From the NCBI GenBank assembly GCA_017438945.1, contig JAFRUI010000011.1:21652-85651 (forward strand): DNA of 64,000 nt, given 5' to 3'. The stretch comes from Bacteroidales bacterium. GTDB taxonomy: Bacteria; Bacteroidota; Bacteroidia; Bacteroidales; WCHB1-69. Position 1 is the stretch's first letter, and every line of letters starts with the position of its first letter. Of this stretch, positions 52,601 to 59,987 are shown one piece after another. The notes beneath the pieces are model-generated. The model was not told the DNA's origin. It did no database searches and saw nothing but the letters and a program-made list of their open reading frames with translations. A program made the position numbers and the translations under genes.

Positions 52601-54315
52601 TGTTGTTCACGGTGATTCCGTCCGCACACGGTACCGAGGCAGTAGAACAGTACGTCTGTCCCAGCGATTTCCCCGTCAACTTTGGCGGAAACCTCTTCGA
52701 GGAGGCCGGCACTTACGAGGTGGCATTCCCACGTGAAGGCCTTTGCGACAGTATCGTCACCCTCGTTCTCCATGAGCTGCCTGCGTATCTGTTCCAAGAA
52801 GAGCATATCGTCAGCAGCCTTGATCTGCCTTATCCATGGCGCGGCAATGACCTTTCTCAATCCGGCGTCTATTATGATTCCCTGACCTCCGCTCAAGGCT
52901 GCGACAGCATTTACAGTCTGAACCTTATCGTGTATGACGCTCAAATTATCGAAAGCGATCCCATATATTTGTGCGAAGGAGAGAGTGCCGAATGGCGCAA
53001 TATGACTCTTTCTCAAACCGGCATTTACCACGACACCATTACCAACGATGTAATCGGTTCCTACGTGATCCACCAGGTTTCTGTCACCGTGTATCCGACC
53101 TATCTCTTTGAAGACACCGTCACGGTCTGCAGCAGCAGCCTGCCTTTCATCTGGCATGATCTCGTCGTCAATGAAGCCGGCACCCGTGAAATATTCTTAC
53201 AGACAGCAGAGACCTACTGCGACAGTATTTACAGACTCGTCCTCTATGTGAACCCGTCCTATCATGTCACCGAGTCTGCCACCGTCTGTGAAAACGAACT
53301 TCCTTACGAGTGGCGCAGCCGTCTGCTCACGGAAAGCGGAGACTATCATGACACGCTGACCACCGTGAACGGTTGCGACAGCATCTTCTCTATCAACTTT
53401 GTGGTGAATCCAGCGGTGAATGTCATGCTCATTGACACCGCCTGCTCGAACGAACTGCCTTATCTGTGGCGCGGCCTCCAACTTACCACCGCAGGCACTT
53501 ACTTCGACACCATCCCCAACGCATACGGCTGTCAGGACATCTTTGGTCTCCAACTCACCATCAGCCAAACCACCGACACCACCATCCAAGATGTCATCTG
53601 TGCCGGCGAGACCTACACGCTCAACGGATTCAACATCCCCACTGACCATCCGAGCATCATCTACGAACAACGGACCACGGTCAACACACAAGGCTGCGAC
53701 AGCATCATCTTCATCATGCTGGAAGTACTCCCCTCCTATCTGATGGAATCTTATGCGGAAACTTGCGAGAACGTCCCATTCGAATGGCGTGGAAACGAGT
53801 ATGCCACTGAAGGCACCTATTACGACAGTCTGCTCACGGAATCTGGCTGCGACAGCATCTTTGTGTTGCACCTCACCATCAACCCCGTGTATGAAATTTA
53901 TGTGAACGACACTGCCATGCGCGAGCATGAATACTCATACGGACCCATTGTCATCACTCCCGCAGACAGCGGCACATTCGAATATGACATTCAATACTAC
54001 ACCATCTACAACTGCGACAGTATCGTGCACCTGATCCTTTATGTGGCCTTCAATGACGGCCTCGATGATCTCTCTCTGCCGAACTTCTCCATCTACCCGA
54101 ACCCGACAAGTTCTCAGGTGAACATCCAAGGTGAGCAAATGAGAAAAGTAGAGGTCTTTGCTGCTGACGGCAGACTGCTTTATCGTGCGGATGCCCATTC
54201 TTCTGATTTCACACAAGTTGACGTGACCCGATTCCCGACAGGTCATTACCTGGTGAAAATCACCCTTGAAGACGGCCACGCCGTTACCAGGAAAATCATT
54301 GTGAACAGACGGTAA
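46618..54315 (+). CDS. Giant repetitive surface protein with T9SS type-A sorting domain
   Basis: A 2565-residue exported protein, paralogous to the preceding one. The signal peptide ends SVMQGQN. The N-terminal 350 residues match the same PCMD-like domain (YQLPNNNFDYW, GYNGTGYACQLYA, GRPDSVSVWARFSF). Residues 370-1000 are Ig-like modules with CxW-type cores. From about 960 on come roughly 50-residue repeats of the C-x-(Y/F)-x-W...GCDS type, more diverged than in the neighbour. The end (FSIYPNPTSSQVNIQG, DVTRFPTGHYLVKITLEDGH) is a type-A T9SS sorting domain, so the protein should be secreted and probably attached to A-LPS or a similar glycan. A CPBP protease gene starts 2 bp after its stop. 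Confidence 0.87.
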   Translation: MKKRFYLVALMLMTISVMQGQNTHYQLPNNNFDYWGGNSEMPIPVFWYSFSNTACLLSTSTCDLVTAAGGFDNHHARVSGYNGTGYACQLYAVEKVERTVNGILTTGKSILASEVLSDPANYVYTQRNGTCKWTFSGRPDSVSVWARFSFFQNEYPNAMMRIHLHGDVDYRDVANHTASTAQTGKIANAYCEMPNPATTPVNGVYKSGWTRFAFKFRYWTPNNQPISTPTLSNTQQPSYALTSFSTNKRGGVGLNDSVAYDAVYCIYDKGLASLKINGVENNQIKNFFNDHEYITHEKTINSGAITYNYNDQICYNSEADIPQITATAKSSLILSLTVTQATIADPRATITVMHNDSSTYVYTIHFTNVHPAVALSLNNPNGIYSACEGEEVTVTASGADNYVWGNNMGSNATIHPTVSGNYTVTASNEGGCTAHATAYVTINPIPDVNISGTTTICAGTTTNLIAGGAYSYVWSTGATTASINVSTEGTYSVTGTSSAGCVQSSSVNVIVQVAPGITIEGPSVICNGTEEILTASGATEYVWNNGTSTGPTLTITTGGIYTVTGSTSGGCASIASLTVQGKPTPSVTISGPTLVCGNTPTILTASSNLPGVEFVWMTGETGNTMTVYYPGFYTVTASLNGCQSSKTHPVSSATAPAPPTVTPASRCGAGSVTLTASSVEGTNCYWYASSTSQEVLFVGDSYTTPSLSVSSTYYVSAQNSTGCVSDRVPVTAEIFSMPAAPIVSSFSHCGEDDFTLTATASGPVQWYSDAQGENAISSTQHVAATTTFYAAVESGSDCRSALVPLTITINTKPLPPVVTAPDPVCSNSNINVILSATSAVGTNIKWYDSEMNYKGQGNTYQVKNVSSSTTYYATAYNSDCESDPVAVNIVKNPLPAAPTVTCTPLCAPGVATLVADAGGLSVKWFDANNNFLGQGLSYSANINATTVFMASAYDAETQCESAPIAVSAVLGQVYHNEVNVNTCEDYVWNGKTYTQSGDFIDTLQSTSGCDSIVTLHLQINESFNQTIDTAVCGQFVWEGQTYETSQTITKHFVTESGCDSTVTIHLTVLHAVSVSKTITLCSNQMPYEYAGMTFETAGTTVFTTTSAAGCDSTITLTLIVNPQPSLPILSSSNISHCGGSDIPLNASAGTNGTVCRWYAAQSDNEPFMTSNSFQYPFEESTTIYVSSYNANTGCESGRTPMNVTIHPIPSDPEVAPVVRCGAGPVTFTAVIDETATTCRWYSNAYTSNSLHAGLEFTRNIVASNTFYAQSYNANTGCNSSRVPAVATVNIPPAKPQTTPVSNCGPLTTDLANYVSSSNMQYRWYNQDGDLLNEGNHYNTTVNETSTFLVSFFNDFTTCESSLTQLTVTINESYAPQDIYDTTCQNSRYQNHNIDQVFVTPGETSIIVNTLSSTGCDSVVTLHLFVTPEITNEITVNTCGQYIWGDSIYTEAGIYTKTFTAANGCDSVVTLNLTIIPTDQMHVYAVACEQYEWYGNTYTQSGDYNQTYTNVFGCDSIITLHLTIHPAYHKDLVISALEEYTLNSETYHESGDYTQQFTTVNGCDSIINLHLTIYHNQSTVLQDEVCAGYAYNLNGFDTIFTEAGEYTLTNFDTDIHGYDSITTLHLSVHPVYNAVLESSICYNNSYEFYGQTLTESGTYTANLQSVTGCDSIITLLLTVFPEQIDTITAYTCYNVSYHTDGFDIYHPTESGYYYQYDYDVHDCDSTTVLHLMVYPPAETTLTTTLCIGETYAENGFEVTATEPGEFTYVRNLNTINGCDSTITLYMTVTLPDTIDTVVNVCDIDLPYLWNNNEYFSYSEAGDYDIHIQATHGCDSLIHLHLQVSSSFEKDTVVNVCAGALPYVFCEGHTFNETGNYTVNLQSVNGCDSIWNLQLYVIPNTEHDASITICDNEFPFTYLGETFTEAGYYDITETDMDNCVTITHLTLNVNPTYHGYDTVTVCEETLPFLYGTTPLTATGEYDVHLNAGTTCDSMITVLFTVIPSAHGTEAVEQYVCPSDFPVNFGGNLFEEAGTYEVAFPREGLCDSIVTLVLHELPAYLFQEEHIVSSLDLPYPWRGNDLSQSGVYYDSLTSAQGCDSIYSLNLIVYDAQIIESDPIYLCEGESAEWRNMTLSQTGIYHDTITNDVIGSYVIHQVSVTVYPTYLFEDTVTVCSSSLPFIWHDLVVNEAGTREIFLQTAETYCDSIYRLVLYVNPSYHVTESATVCENELPYEWRSRLLTESGDYHDTLTTVNGCDSIFSINFVVNPAVNVMLIDTACSNELPYLWRGLQLTTAGTYFDTIPNAYGCQDIFGLQLTISQTTDTTIQDVICAGETYTLNGFNIPTDHPSIIYEQRTTVNTQGCDSIIFIMLEVLPSYLMESYAETCENVPFEWRGNEYATEGTYYDSLLTESGCDSIFVLHLTINPVYEIYVNDTAMREHEYSYGPIVITPADSGTFEYDIQYYTIYNCDSIVHLILYVAFNDGLDDLSLPNFSIYPNPTSSQVNIQGEQMRKVEVFAADGRLLYRADAHSSDFTQVDVTRFPTGHYLVKITLEDGHAVTRKIIVNRR

Positions 54316-54317
54316 GG

Positions 54318-55202
54318 ATGAGACTGCAAGAAAAGCCCTATTGGATCCAACTTATTGTTCTGGCCCTGTTTATGCTGGGCGGGATGTTGCTATTCTCTTC
54401 ATTGGGTAGCCTTGTCCTCCTATTGATTTACCACACCCCGTCCATGCTGGATGCAGCAGACCCCGTCACGGCCATCCGAATTTCGCAGACTTTCGCCACT
54501 ATAGGCACCTTTCTGATGCCTGCGCTGCTGTTTGCCTACTGCCAAAATCGCCAATGGTTCGACTACAGTGCCGCCAACCGCCGTCCTAACGCATCCATGA
54601 CCAACATTGTGCTGATTCTCTCCATCACGCTGCTGCCCGTAGTCAGTGTGTTGTCTACCTTCAACATGTTCATCATGCCTCAGGAAGGCGCTGTTGCGGA
54701 GTTCATGCGTGACATGGAAGAGGCTGCCAACCACATACTGGAAGTGATTACCAGCAGGCGCAGTTCCTGGGATCTGATTTCCAACCTGTTGGTGCTTGCC
54801 GTTTTAGCAGGCATCTGCGAGGAATTCTTTTTCCAGGGGGCTCTGCAACCGTTGTTGACGAGGTGGGTCAACAATCCACACATCGGAATCCTGCTCACCG
54901 CCTTTATTTTCAGTGTGCTGCATTTCCAGTTCTACGGTTTTATCCCACGGTTTGCATTAGGGGTTTATCTGGGGTATCTGTTCTACTGGGGACGTTCGCT
55001 TTGGCTGCCAATCCTGGCCCATGTGCTGCACAACTCCCTTTCCATCATAGTGGACTTCACTCTTCAGGGAAGAGGGATTGACACCGACAACCTGCAGTTC
55101 ACCGACATCCACGGTTCCATTCCCGTGATCATCTCCTGCACACTGGTCAGCGCCATGGCAATCCTACTTCTCTGGCGCACCTACCGCGACGAGGCTCGAT
55201 AA
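54318..55202 (+). CDS. CPBP family intramembrane metalloprotease
   Basis: A 294-residue membrane protein with about seven or eight transmembrane helices. The CPBP (Rce1-like/Abi) motifs are present: Glu168-Glu169 in ICEEFFFQGALQPLL, a histidine in FSVLHFQFYGFIPRF, and HVLHNSL. Motif 1 reads EExFFQG, with Gln where the family usually has Arg. The family cleaves within or near membranes or processes prenylated or peptide substrates; the target here is unknown. Only 2 bp separate it from the giant protein gene, so they are co-transcribed and probably translationally coupled. A role in maturation of that protein is a guess. Confidence 0.87.
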   Translation: MRLQEKPYWIQLIVLALFMLGGMLLFSSLGSLVLLLIYHTPSMLDAADPVTAIRISQTFATIGTFLMPALLFAYCQNRQWFDYSAANRRPNASMTNIVLILSITLLPVVSVLSTFNMFIMPQEGAVAEFMRDMEEAANHILEVITSRRSSWDLISNLLVLAVLAGICEEFFFQGALQPLLTRWVNNPHIGILLTAFIFSVLHFQFYGFIPRFALGVYLGYLFYWGRSLWLPILAHVLHNSLSIIVDFTLQGRGIDTDNLQFTDIHGSIPVIISCTLVSAMAILLLWRTYRDEAR

Positions 55203-55245
55203 CAAAGAGCGATGACTATGGAAATTATAGTCATCGCTCTTTGTT
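55201..55245. terminator. 19-bp perfect hairpin at the end of the CPBP gene
   Basis: Two 19-base arms (AACAAAGAGCGATGACTAT and its reverse complement) surround a seven-base loop. The left arm includes the last two bases of the TAA stop. There is no strong T run, so it may be a weak terminator or a repeat element. Confidence 0.55.
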
Positions 55246-55275
55246 ATCGTTATAGTTATGGTTATAGTTATTTCC
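55241..55275. repeat. Word repeat, GTTATAGTTATG family
   Basis: TTATCGTTATAGTTATGG and GTTATAGTTAT words run to within a base or two of the yidD stop codon. Confidence 0.65.
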
Positions 55276-55276
55276 G

Positions 55277-55519
55277 TTACGGAACGGGGTCGTAGCCGCT
55301 GCCTCCCCATGGGTTGCAAGAAAGCACACGCTTCAGTGTCAACCAAGAGCCTTTAATCGGACCGTGTTTCTGAATGGCCTCAATTCCATAGTTGGAACAA
55401 GTCGGTGTGTAACGGCAACTCCTGCCTATGAACGGGGAAAGGGTCACCTGATAAAGTTTGATCAGCCCAATCAGGATTTTCGAAACCGACGAACGCACAA
55501 ACAAACAAATCCGTTTCAT
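55277..55519 (-). CDS. yidD: Membrane protein insertion efficiency factor
   Basis: An 80-residue YidD/DUF37 protein with the complete signature [34 protein letters not shown] and [13 protein letters not shown]. It is a small membrane-associated protein that supports YidC-dependent insertion. It overlaps the end of rnpA by 4 bp, the usual rnpA-yidD arrangement. Confidence 0.95.
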   Translation of the reverse strand: MKRICLFVRSSVSKILIGLIKLYQVTLSPFIGRSCRYTPTCSNYGIEAIQKHGPIKGSWLTLKRVLSCNPWGGSGYDPVP

Positions 55520-55911
55520 TTTTCAGACTCTTTTTGGACAACAGATTGCAATTCCGCAAAAAGCTGTTGGGCGGCCACGTTGACTTGGTCGAAAGACGGC
55601 AGCTCGGAACTCACGTACATCCAACACATTTCCACGCCGCAATGATCAGGAAGCTGTAACCGTTGGCGGTTGAGACGATACGCCTCTCGCATAAGCCTTT
55701 TCACGCGATTGCGGTCGGTGGCATGCGGAAAACGCTTTTTAGAGACAATCACGGCGACTTTCACCTCCGTGTAGGTTCCTATTTCGTAAAAGCACTTAAT
55801 CGGGAAAGAGAACACAAAACGACGTTGCTGCACGATATCTTTTATGCGCAGCGATGATTTCAGACGGCTTGATTTCGGGAAAACCGAGGTTCTAACGTCT
55901 GCGTCCTGCAT
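55516..55911 (-). CDS. rnpA: Ribonuclease P protein component
   Basis: A 131-residue basic protein that binds the RNase P RNA in 5' tRNA maturation. [20 protein letters not shown] leads to the conserved RNR motif [20 protein letters not shown]. The N-terminus [20 protein letters not shown] is slightly longer than usual. Its start overlaps the end of hemD by 20 bp, which suggests coupling. rpmH, the usual neighbour in other phyla, is absent. Confidence 0.93.
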   Translation of the reverse strand: MQDADVRTSVFPKSSRLKSSLRIKDIVQQRRFVFSFPIKCFYEIGTYTEVKVAVIVSKKRFPHATDRNRVKRLMREAYRLNRQRLQLPDHCGVEMCWMYVSSELPSFDQVNVAAQQLFAELQSVVQKESEK

Positions 55912-56656
55912 ATTCTTTCAGAAAAGCATCCAAGGCCTCTGTCAAGGACGGGTGCTCCTTGGTGGGAGCCATGACATGCAATTTCCAGCCAGCCTCCTCC
56001 ACGGCCTGTTTGGCAGCAGTTCCCAAGGCGGCGAACGCGAGTTCACCCTGTTGGAAATCAGGGAAGTTGGCCTGCAGCGATTTCACACCGTTAGGGCTGA
56101 AAAAGACAATCATGTCATATTTTTCGATGTTGACATCATGCACAAGATCGGCAGGCGCAATCACAAAGACCACTGCCTGGGCGAACTTTATCCCGTTTTC
56201 CACCAGCACCTGCTCCAACTGCGAAGGGATGCCATCCTGGCTGCATGGAATCAACATGCTGATATCTTTGTTCTTTATGAGAAGGTCGTAAAAACTACTG
56301 ACCTGGGCATCCTTTGCAGCAAACACGCGACGTTTACGATAGGGAACGTATTTCTGCAAATAGAGCGCAATGGACTCGGTAGCACAAAAATATTTCATTG
56401 ATTCAGGCATCTCCACCCGCATTTCCTTGCACAAGGTGAAGAACTTGTCAATGGTGTTCGTGCTGGAAAAAACAATGGACGAATAATCCAAGATATTGAT
56501 ATGTGTTTTTCTAAAATCCATCGCCGTTGTGCAATTGATCTTGAAAAACTTGTAGAAGTCGACATTAATGCTATACTTCCTTATCAGTTCTGCGTAGGGT
56601 GAACGTTCGATGTCGTCCGGCGCATTTTGGGAAACTAATATGTTTTTTATCTTCAT
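55892..56656 (-). CDS. hemD: Uroporphyrinogen-III synthase
   Basis: A 254-residue HemD-type protein that closes the tetrapyrrole ring in haem and sirohaem synthesis. It has the two-domain alpha/beta pattern: KNILVSQNAPDDIERSPYAE at the start, FSSTNTIDKFFTLCKEM, and DMIVFFSPNGVKSLQANFPD with FAALGTAAKQAVEEAGWKLH near the end. The family is weakly conserved, so part of the support is context: DUF4271 upstream and rnpA downstream is an arrangement I recall in Bacteroidales. Confidence 0.88.
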   Translation of the reverse strand: MKIKNILVSQNAPDDIERSPYAELIRKYSINVDFYKFFKINCTTAMDFRKTHINILDYSSIVFSSTNTIDKFFTLCKEMRVEMPESMKYFCATESIALYLQKYVPYRKRRVFAAKDAQVSSFYDLLIKNKDISMLIPCSQDGIPSQLEQVLVENGIKFAQAVVFVIAPADLVHDVNIEKYDMIVFFSPNGVKSLQANFPDFQQGELAFAALGTAAKQAVEEAGWKLHVMAPTKEHPSLTEALDAFLKEYAGRRR

Positions 56657-56704
56657 TTTAACGTATTAATATTCTCAACAATCTTCTTATTATCTTGTTT
56701 TATA

Positions 56705-57391
56705 TCAAACATTTAACAATACCTTAAGGAATACTGCCCAAGGTAAAATTTCAAGGGTGCAAAAATAGAGAAAAAAATGAAACCTGTGGCCGTTCATTGA
56801 ATTTATTTTCATCATTCGATAAACCCATATGGCAAACAGGATAACAAAAAAAACCGCAATCACGTAATAGACAAAACGTAAACCTGAATAATGGGTAAGA
56901 ATGAGCATCGGGAACAATAATACGGCAAAATCTGTCATGAAGATAAACTTATACTGGTTGATGGCCGTGCGTTCCTTTTCACGATCAAAACAAGTGGAAT
57001 ACACTTGATTGCAGAACAACTTGAAAATGTATGCCGCAAGCAGTATAGCCAAAAATAATCCCACGTATGCCATATACGGCCATCTGGACACGGCTAGCGG
57101 CGTGAAAGTACCGCAAAACATCACCATTCCCAGTGCGAAAGTGATTAGGTCGAAAGCAAGAACAAAGAAAAAGCTGCGGTCCTCAATGATATTCCCTTCG
57201 CGCTGCAAGAGGGAGAAATGACGTTGCGAGAAAAGCGCCCGGAAAATAAGCACCAATTTACGCCGGTACGTGAAGAATGTCATCGTGAAAATAAACAGCA
57301 ACAGACAGAATATCAGCGTGATCCAGCTGTTCGGACGTGTAACCACATCCCACTGGAACTGAGTTACAGAAAGCCAATGCCGCATGAACAT
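56705..57391 (-). CDS. DUF4271 membrane protein
   Basis: A 228-residue protein with about five to six transmembrane helices (near residues 28-45, 78-95, 103-125, 150-168, 172-195 and 205-225) and the family pattern RNxF-like FKLFCNQVYSTCFDREKERT before the second half. Its function is unknown. The ATG at 57391 is preferred over a TTG four codons upstream. It lies 48 bp before hemD and 36 bp after the T9SS cargo gene. Confidence 0.82.
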   Translation of the reverse strand: MFMRHWLSVTQFQWDVVTRPNSWITLIFCLLLFIFTMTFFTYRRKLVLIFRALFSQRHFSLLQREGNIIEDRSFFFVLAFDLITFALGMVMFCGTFTPLAVSRWPYMAYVGLFLAILLAAYIFKLFCNQVYSTCFDREKERTAINQYKFIFMTDFAVLLFPMLILTHYSGLRFVYYVIAVFFVILFAIWVYRMMKINSMNGHRFHFFLYFCTLEILPWAVFLKVLLNV

Positions 57392-57427
57392 GGCACTAAT
57401 CAAAAAGGAAAACAGAACTGAAAATAG

Positions 57428-58138
57428 TTATTTTACTAACAGTTTCTTCGTGCAGAGCATCTTGCCAGAGGACTCCAAGCCGTAAAAATACATCCCGGCA
57501 TTTAATTTGGAGACGTCCACCTGTTTCTTACCGCTTTGACTGACAGAGGTGCGATAAACCTCCTTTCCAGCAAGGTTCTTGATTACCAGGAATGTGTTAT
57601 TGTCAGGAGCGACATAATCGACACTCACGGTGCTGACTGCCGGATTCGGGTAAGCGCGCAGCGACACCTGAGGTTCGCTTTCACGTACACCGGTTCCTTC
57701 TGAATAGTGGATATAGAACGAAACCTTGTCAGACTCATTTGCCGTATTAAAGAAGGTGTATTTGACCAACGCGGCGTCTTTGCATCCCGTGTAGGTGGCA
57801 TGGAAGGCACTCTCGGAGTTTACCGGCACTGTCTCATTGGCACCCAATGAAATGGGCTGGGAGAGGTTTCCCGTATAACATTCCCCGATGCAGAAAAGGA
57901 TGTCGGTTGTCTCCTCATTGAGAACCAGCGCCTCTTTTCTCACACGGAACTCCATGGGGCTTCCCGTCACATTCTGGTATCCCACGAATGTGTTGATTTC
58001 ATTTTCGTCATCGTACAGAATTTCAAATATCGTGTCATTGTCATTCAGCACTTGATTGTCATAGAACAATTTGATTGACTGAGCGTTAAGCATCATGACA
58101 GACATCAGCAACGCGAGGGTAAATATTCTTTTTTTCAT
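57428..58138 (-). CDS. Small secreted protein with T9SS type-A sorting domain
   Basis: A 236-residue exported protein. The signal peptide ends MMLNAQ. The middle (residues 20-150) is a beta-rich domain with CIGECYTGNLSQPISLG and HATYTGCKDAALVKYTFFN; its two CxxC-like cysteine clusters could form disulfides. The last 75 residues are a type-A sorting domain (VSLRAYPNPAVSTVSVDYVA, KLNAGMYFYGLESSGKMLCT). The mature domain is not one I recognise. It has an exact -7 box upstream and leads the DUF4271-hemD-rnpA-yidD run. Confidence 0.85.
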   Translation of the reverse strand: MKKRIFTLALLMSVMMLNAQSIKLFYDNQVLNDNDTIFEILYDDENEINTFVGYQNVTGSPMEFRVRKEALVLNEETTDILFCIGECYTGNLSQPISLGANETVPVNSESAFHATYTGCKDAALVKYTFFNTANESDKVSFYIHYSEGTGVRESEPQVSLRAYPNPAVSTVSVDYVAPDNNTFLVIKNLAGKEVYRTSVSQSGKKQVDVSKLNAGMYFYGLESSGKMLCTKKLLVK

Positions 58139-58165
58139 ATTCTTAATCCATTTTATTTAATGCTG

Positions 58166-58173
58166 CAAAAATA
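58166..58173 (-). promoter_or_regulatory. Bacteroides-type -7 box for the small T9SS cargo gene
   Basis: TATTTTTG on the minus strand lies 27 bp before the ATG at 58138. Confidence 0.55.
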
Positions 58174-58218
58174 CATTTTCTTGACTTCCCTCCGTCTAAG
58201 ATGTTTAATTTTTTTTTG

Positions 58219-58294
58219 TGTGAATTTTGAATTGTGAATAGTGAACTATAATTACTTCCTATTTTCAAATCACAAATCACTATTCACAAATCAT
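58219..58294. repeat. Word repeat, TTGTGAATAGTGA family, in inverted halves
   Basis: ATTGTGAATAGTGA near 58230 is nearly the reverse complement of TCACTATTCACAAAT near 58277. Further AAATCACAAATCACTATTC words lie between. Confidence 0.65.
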
Positions 58295-58296
58295 AA

Positions 58297-58324
58297 GAAA
58301 GGCGCACCATTTGGCGCGCCTTTC
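58297..58324 (-). terminator. Probable terminator after the cDPGS-like gene
   Basis: GAAAGGCGC and GCGCCTTTC pair around a ten-base centre, 24 bp after the stop of the cDPGS-like gene. The minus-strand T run is short. Confidence 0.5.
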
Positions 58325-58347
58325 TTCAGAACTATACAAGAAGCAAA

Positions 58348-59766
58348 TTATTTTTTACGTCTTTTGGGTTTGAGGTTGTGTTTGGCAACGAATTCGTCCA
58401 AAACTTCCTTCAAAGTGGGAGTACCAATCTCCTGCAGTTCATAACCGACCTTCACAACGGGTTGTTTGATCTTGATGAAGCGCGGCAGGTCGATAGGAGT
58501 ACCAACGACGACAGCATCGCAAGGAGTGTTGGCGATGGTCTTCTCGAGGTCCTTCATCTGCTCTTTGCCATAACCCATAGCGGGCAGCAAGGTACCGATG
58601 TTCGGATAAATCTTGAAGGTCTCAGCAAGTTTGCCAACAACATACGGTCTCGGGTCAACGAGTTCAGCACCGTGTTTCAGAGCGGCAACCGTACCGGCAC
58701 CGATCTTCATCTCACCGTGGGTCAATGTAGGACCGTCTTCCACAACGAGGACTTTCTTGCCCTTGAGGAGTTCGGGTTTATCAACCGTGAGGATAGAAGC
58801 GGCGTCGATTTGTTTAGCCGTCGGGTTGATTTTGCGCAGGTTAGCGCGGACAGTGTTGATGTTGTCCAAAGAAGCGGAGTCGATCTTGTTGATGACGATG
58901 ACGTCAGCCATGCGGGCAACAACCTCACCAGGATAATAGCTCACCTCAGCGCCGGGACGCAACGGGTCAGCCACGCCGATGGTCAGATCGGGAACGTAGA
59001 ACGGGAAATCGTTGTTACCACCGTCCCAAAGCACGATGTCGCAACCGTCGGGATCGTTCTCAGCACCAGCCATTTCAACCCACTTTCCGGTTTGAGGATC
59101 TTTGGTCTTACCACCCTTGAGGATAGCTTCGTAGTCAACACCAGCGTAGATGACGTTACGTTTGGTGACCACATGGGGTTCGTACTCTTCCATCTCCTCG
59201 ATGGTGCAGTTTTGATATTTGAGGTCATCAACGCAAGCGAAACGTTGGACGATTTGTTTGTTCAAATCGGGATCGTAAGGCATGGGGTGACGCACAGCGA
59301 CCACTCTGAAGCCCATTCCAACGAGGTATTCGATGATCTTACGGGAAGTCTGTGACTTACCGCAACCTGTACGGGTAGCGCCGACAGCGATGACGGGCTT
59401 TTTGGATTTCACCATGGTGTCCTTCGGGCCCATGAGCCAGAAGTTAGCGCCGGCAGCGTTCACGATGGCGCTGATACCCATGACGTATGCATAGGGCTTG
59501 TCGCTGTATGCGAACACGCAGTCGTCAACGTCGAATTCCTTGATTAATTCGGCCAGTTTGGATTCCGGATAGATCTTGATGCCCTTCGGATAAAGATCTT
59601 CGCCAGCCAGTTCCTTCGGATACATACGGTCGTCAATACCGGGGATTTGCTCAGCGGTGAAAGCGACTACGTTGTAGTTCTTGTTGTGACGGAAAAAGGT
59701 GTTGAAATTGTGGAAGTCTCTTCCAGCAGCACCAATGATGATCACATTTCTTACTTTTTTTCTCAT
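58348..59766 (-). CDS. Cyclic 2,3-diphosphoglycerate synthetase-like NTPase
   Basis: A 472-residue cytoplasmic protein. An N-terminal Rossmann-like part (VRNVIIIGAAGRDFHNFNTF) is followed by a P-loop, GATRTGCGKSQTS, with Gly129 to Ser138 and Lys137 as the phosphate-binding lysine. Later come VLWDGGNNDFPFYVPDLTIG, ADVIVINKIDSASLDN (an NKxD-like guanine-type motif) and VLVVEDGPTLTHGEMKIGAG. This matches proteins annotated as cyclic 2,3-diphosphoglycerate synthetase, a function shown in thermophilic methanogens. In Bacteroidales that product is not established, so the real substrate is uncertain. The gene is on its own, with an exact -7 box upstream, and is divergent from pckA. Confidence 0.8.
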   Translation of the reverse strand: MRKKVRNVIIIGAAGRDFHNFNTFFRHNKNYNVVAFTAEQIPGIDDRMYPKELAGEDLYPKGIKIYPESKLAELIKEFDVDDCVFAYSDKPYAYVMGISAIVNAAGANFWLMGPKDTMVKSKKPVIAVGATRTGCGKSQTSRKIIEYLVGMGFRVVAVRHPMPYDPDLNKQIVQRFACVDDLKYQNCTIEEMEEYEPHVVTKRNVIYAGVDYEAILKGGKTKDPQTGKWVEMAGAENDPDGCDIVLWDGGNNDFPFYVPDLTIGVADPLRPGAEVSYYPGEVVARMADVIVINKIDSASLDNINTVRANLRKINPTAKQIDAASILTVDKPELLKGKKVLVVEDGPTLTHGEMKIGAGTVAALKHGAELVDPRPYVVGKLAETFKIYPNIGTLLPAMGYGKEQMKDLEKTIANTPCDAVVVGTPIDLPRFIKIKQPVVKVGYELQEIGTPTLKEVLDEFVAKHNLKPKRRKK

Positions 59767-59829
59767 AAATTTTTAATTTTTTTTGAGGTTTATAAAAAAT
59801 GAATTTGAGTTTCAGCTTTTTTGCGGGTG

Positions 59830-59837
59830 CAAAGGTA
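59830..59837 (-). promoter_or_regulatory. Bacteroides-type -7 box for the cDPGS-like gene
   Basis: TACCTTTG on the minus strand matches TAnnTTTG, giving a leader of about 55 nt before the ATG at 59766. Confidence 0.5.
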
Positions 59838-59888
59838 TAATTTTTTTTCACACGGAACATATTTTAGAAATTTTTTTAGCGTTTAGCG

Positions 59889-59980
59889 GTTTTTTAGCTG
59901 TTGGCTATTGACTTCCGTATTCACATAACTCTATCATAACTTCTTATTCTACATTCTTCATTCTACATTCTACATTCATA
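59889..59980. repeat. Word repeats, TTAGCTGTTGGCTATTG and ATTCTACATTCTTC families
   Basis: A short TTAGCTGTTGGCTATTG block is followed by TTCTACATTCTTCATTCTAC words, directly before the pckA promoter. Confidence 0.6.
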
Positions 59981-59987
59981 AAAATCG

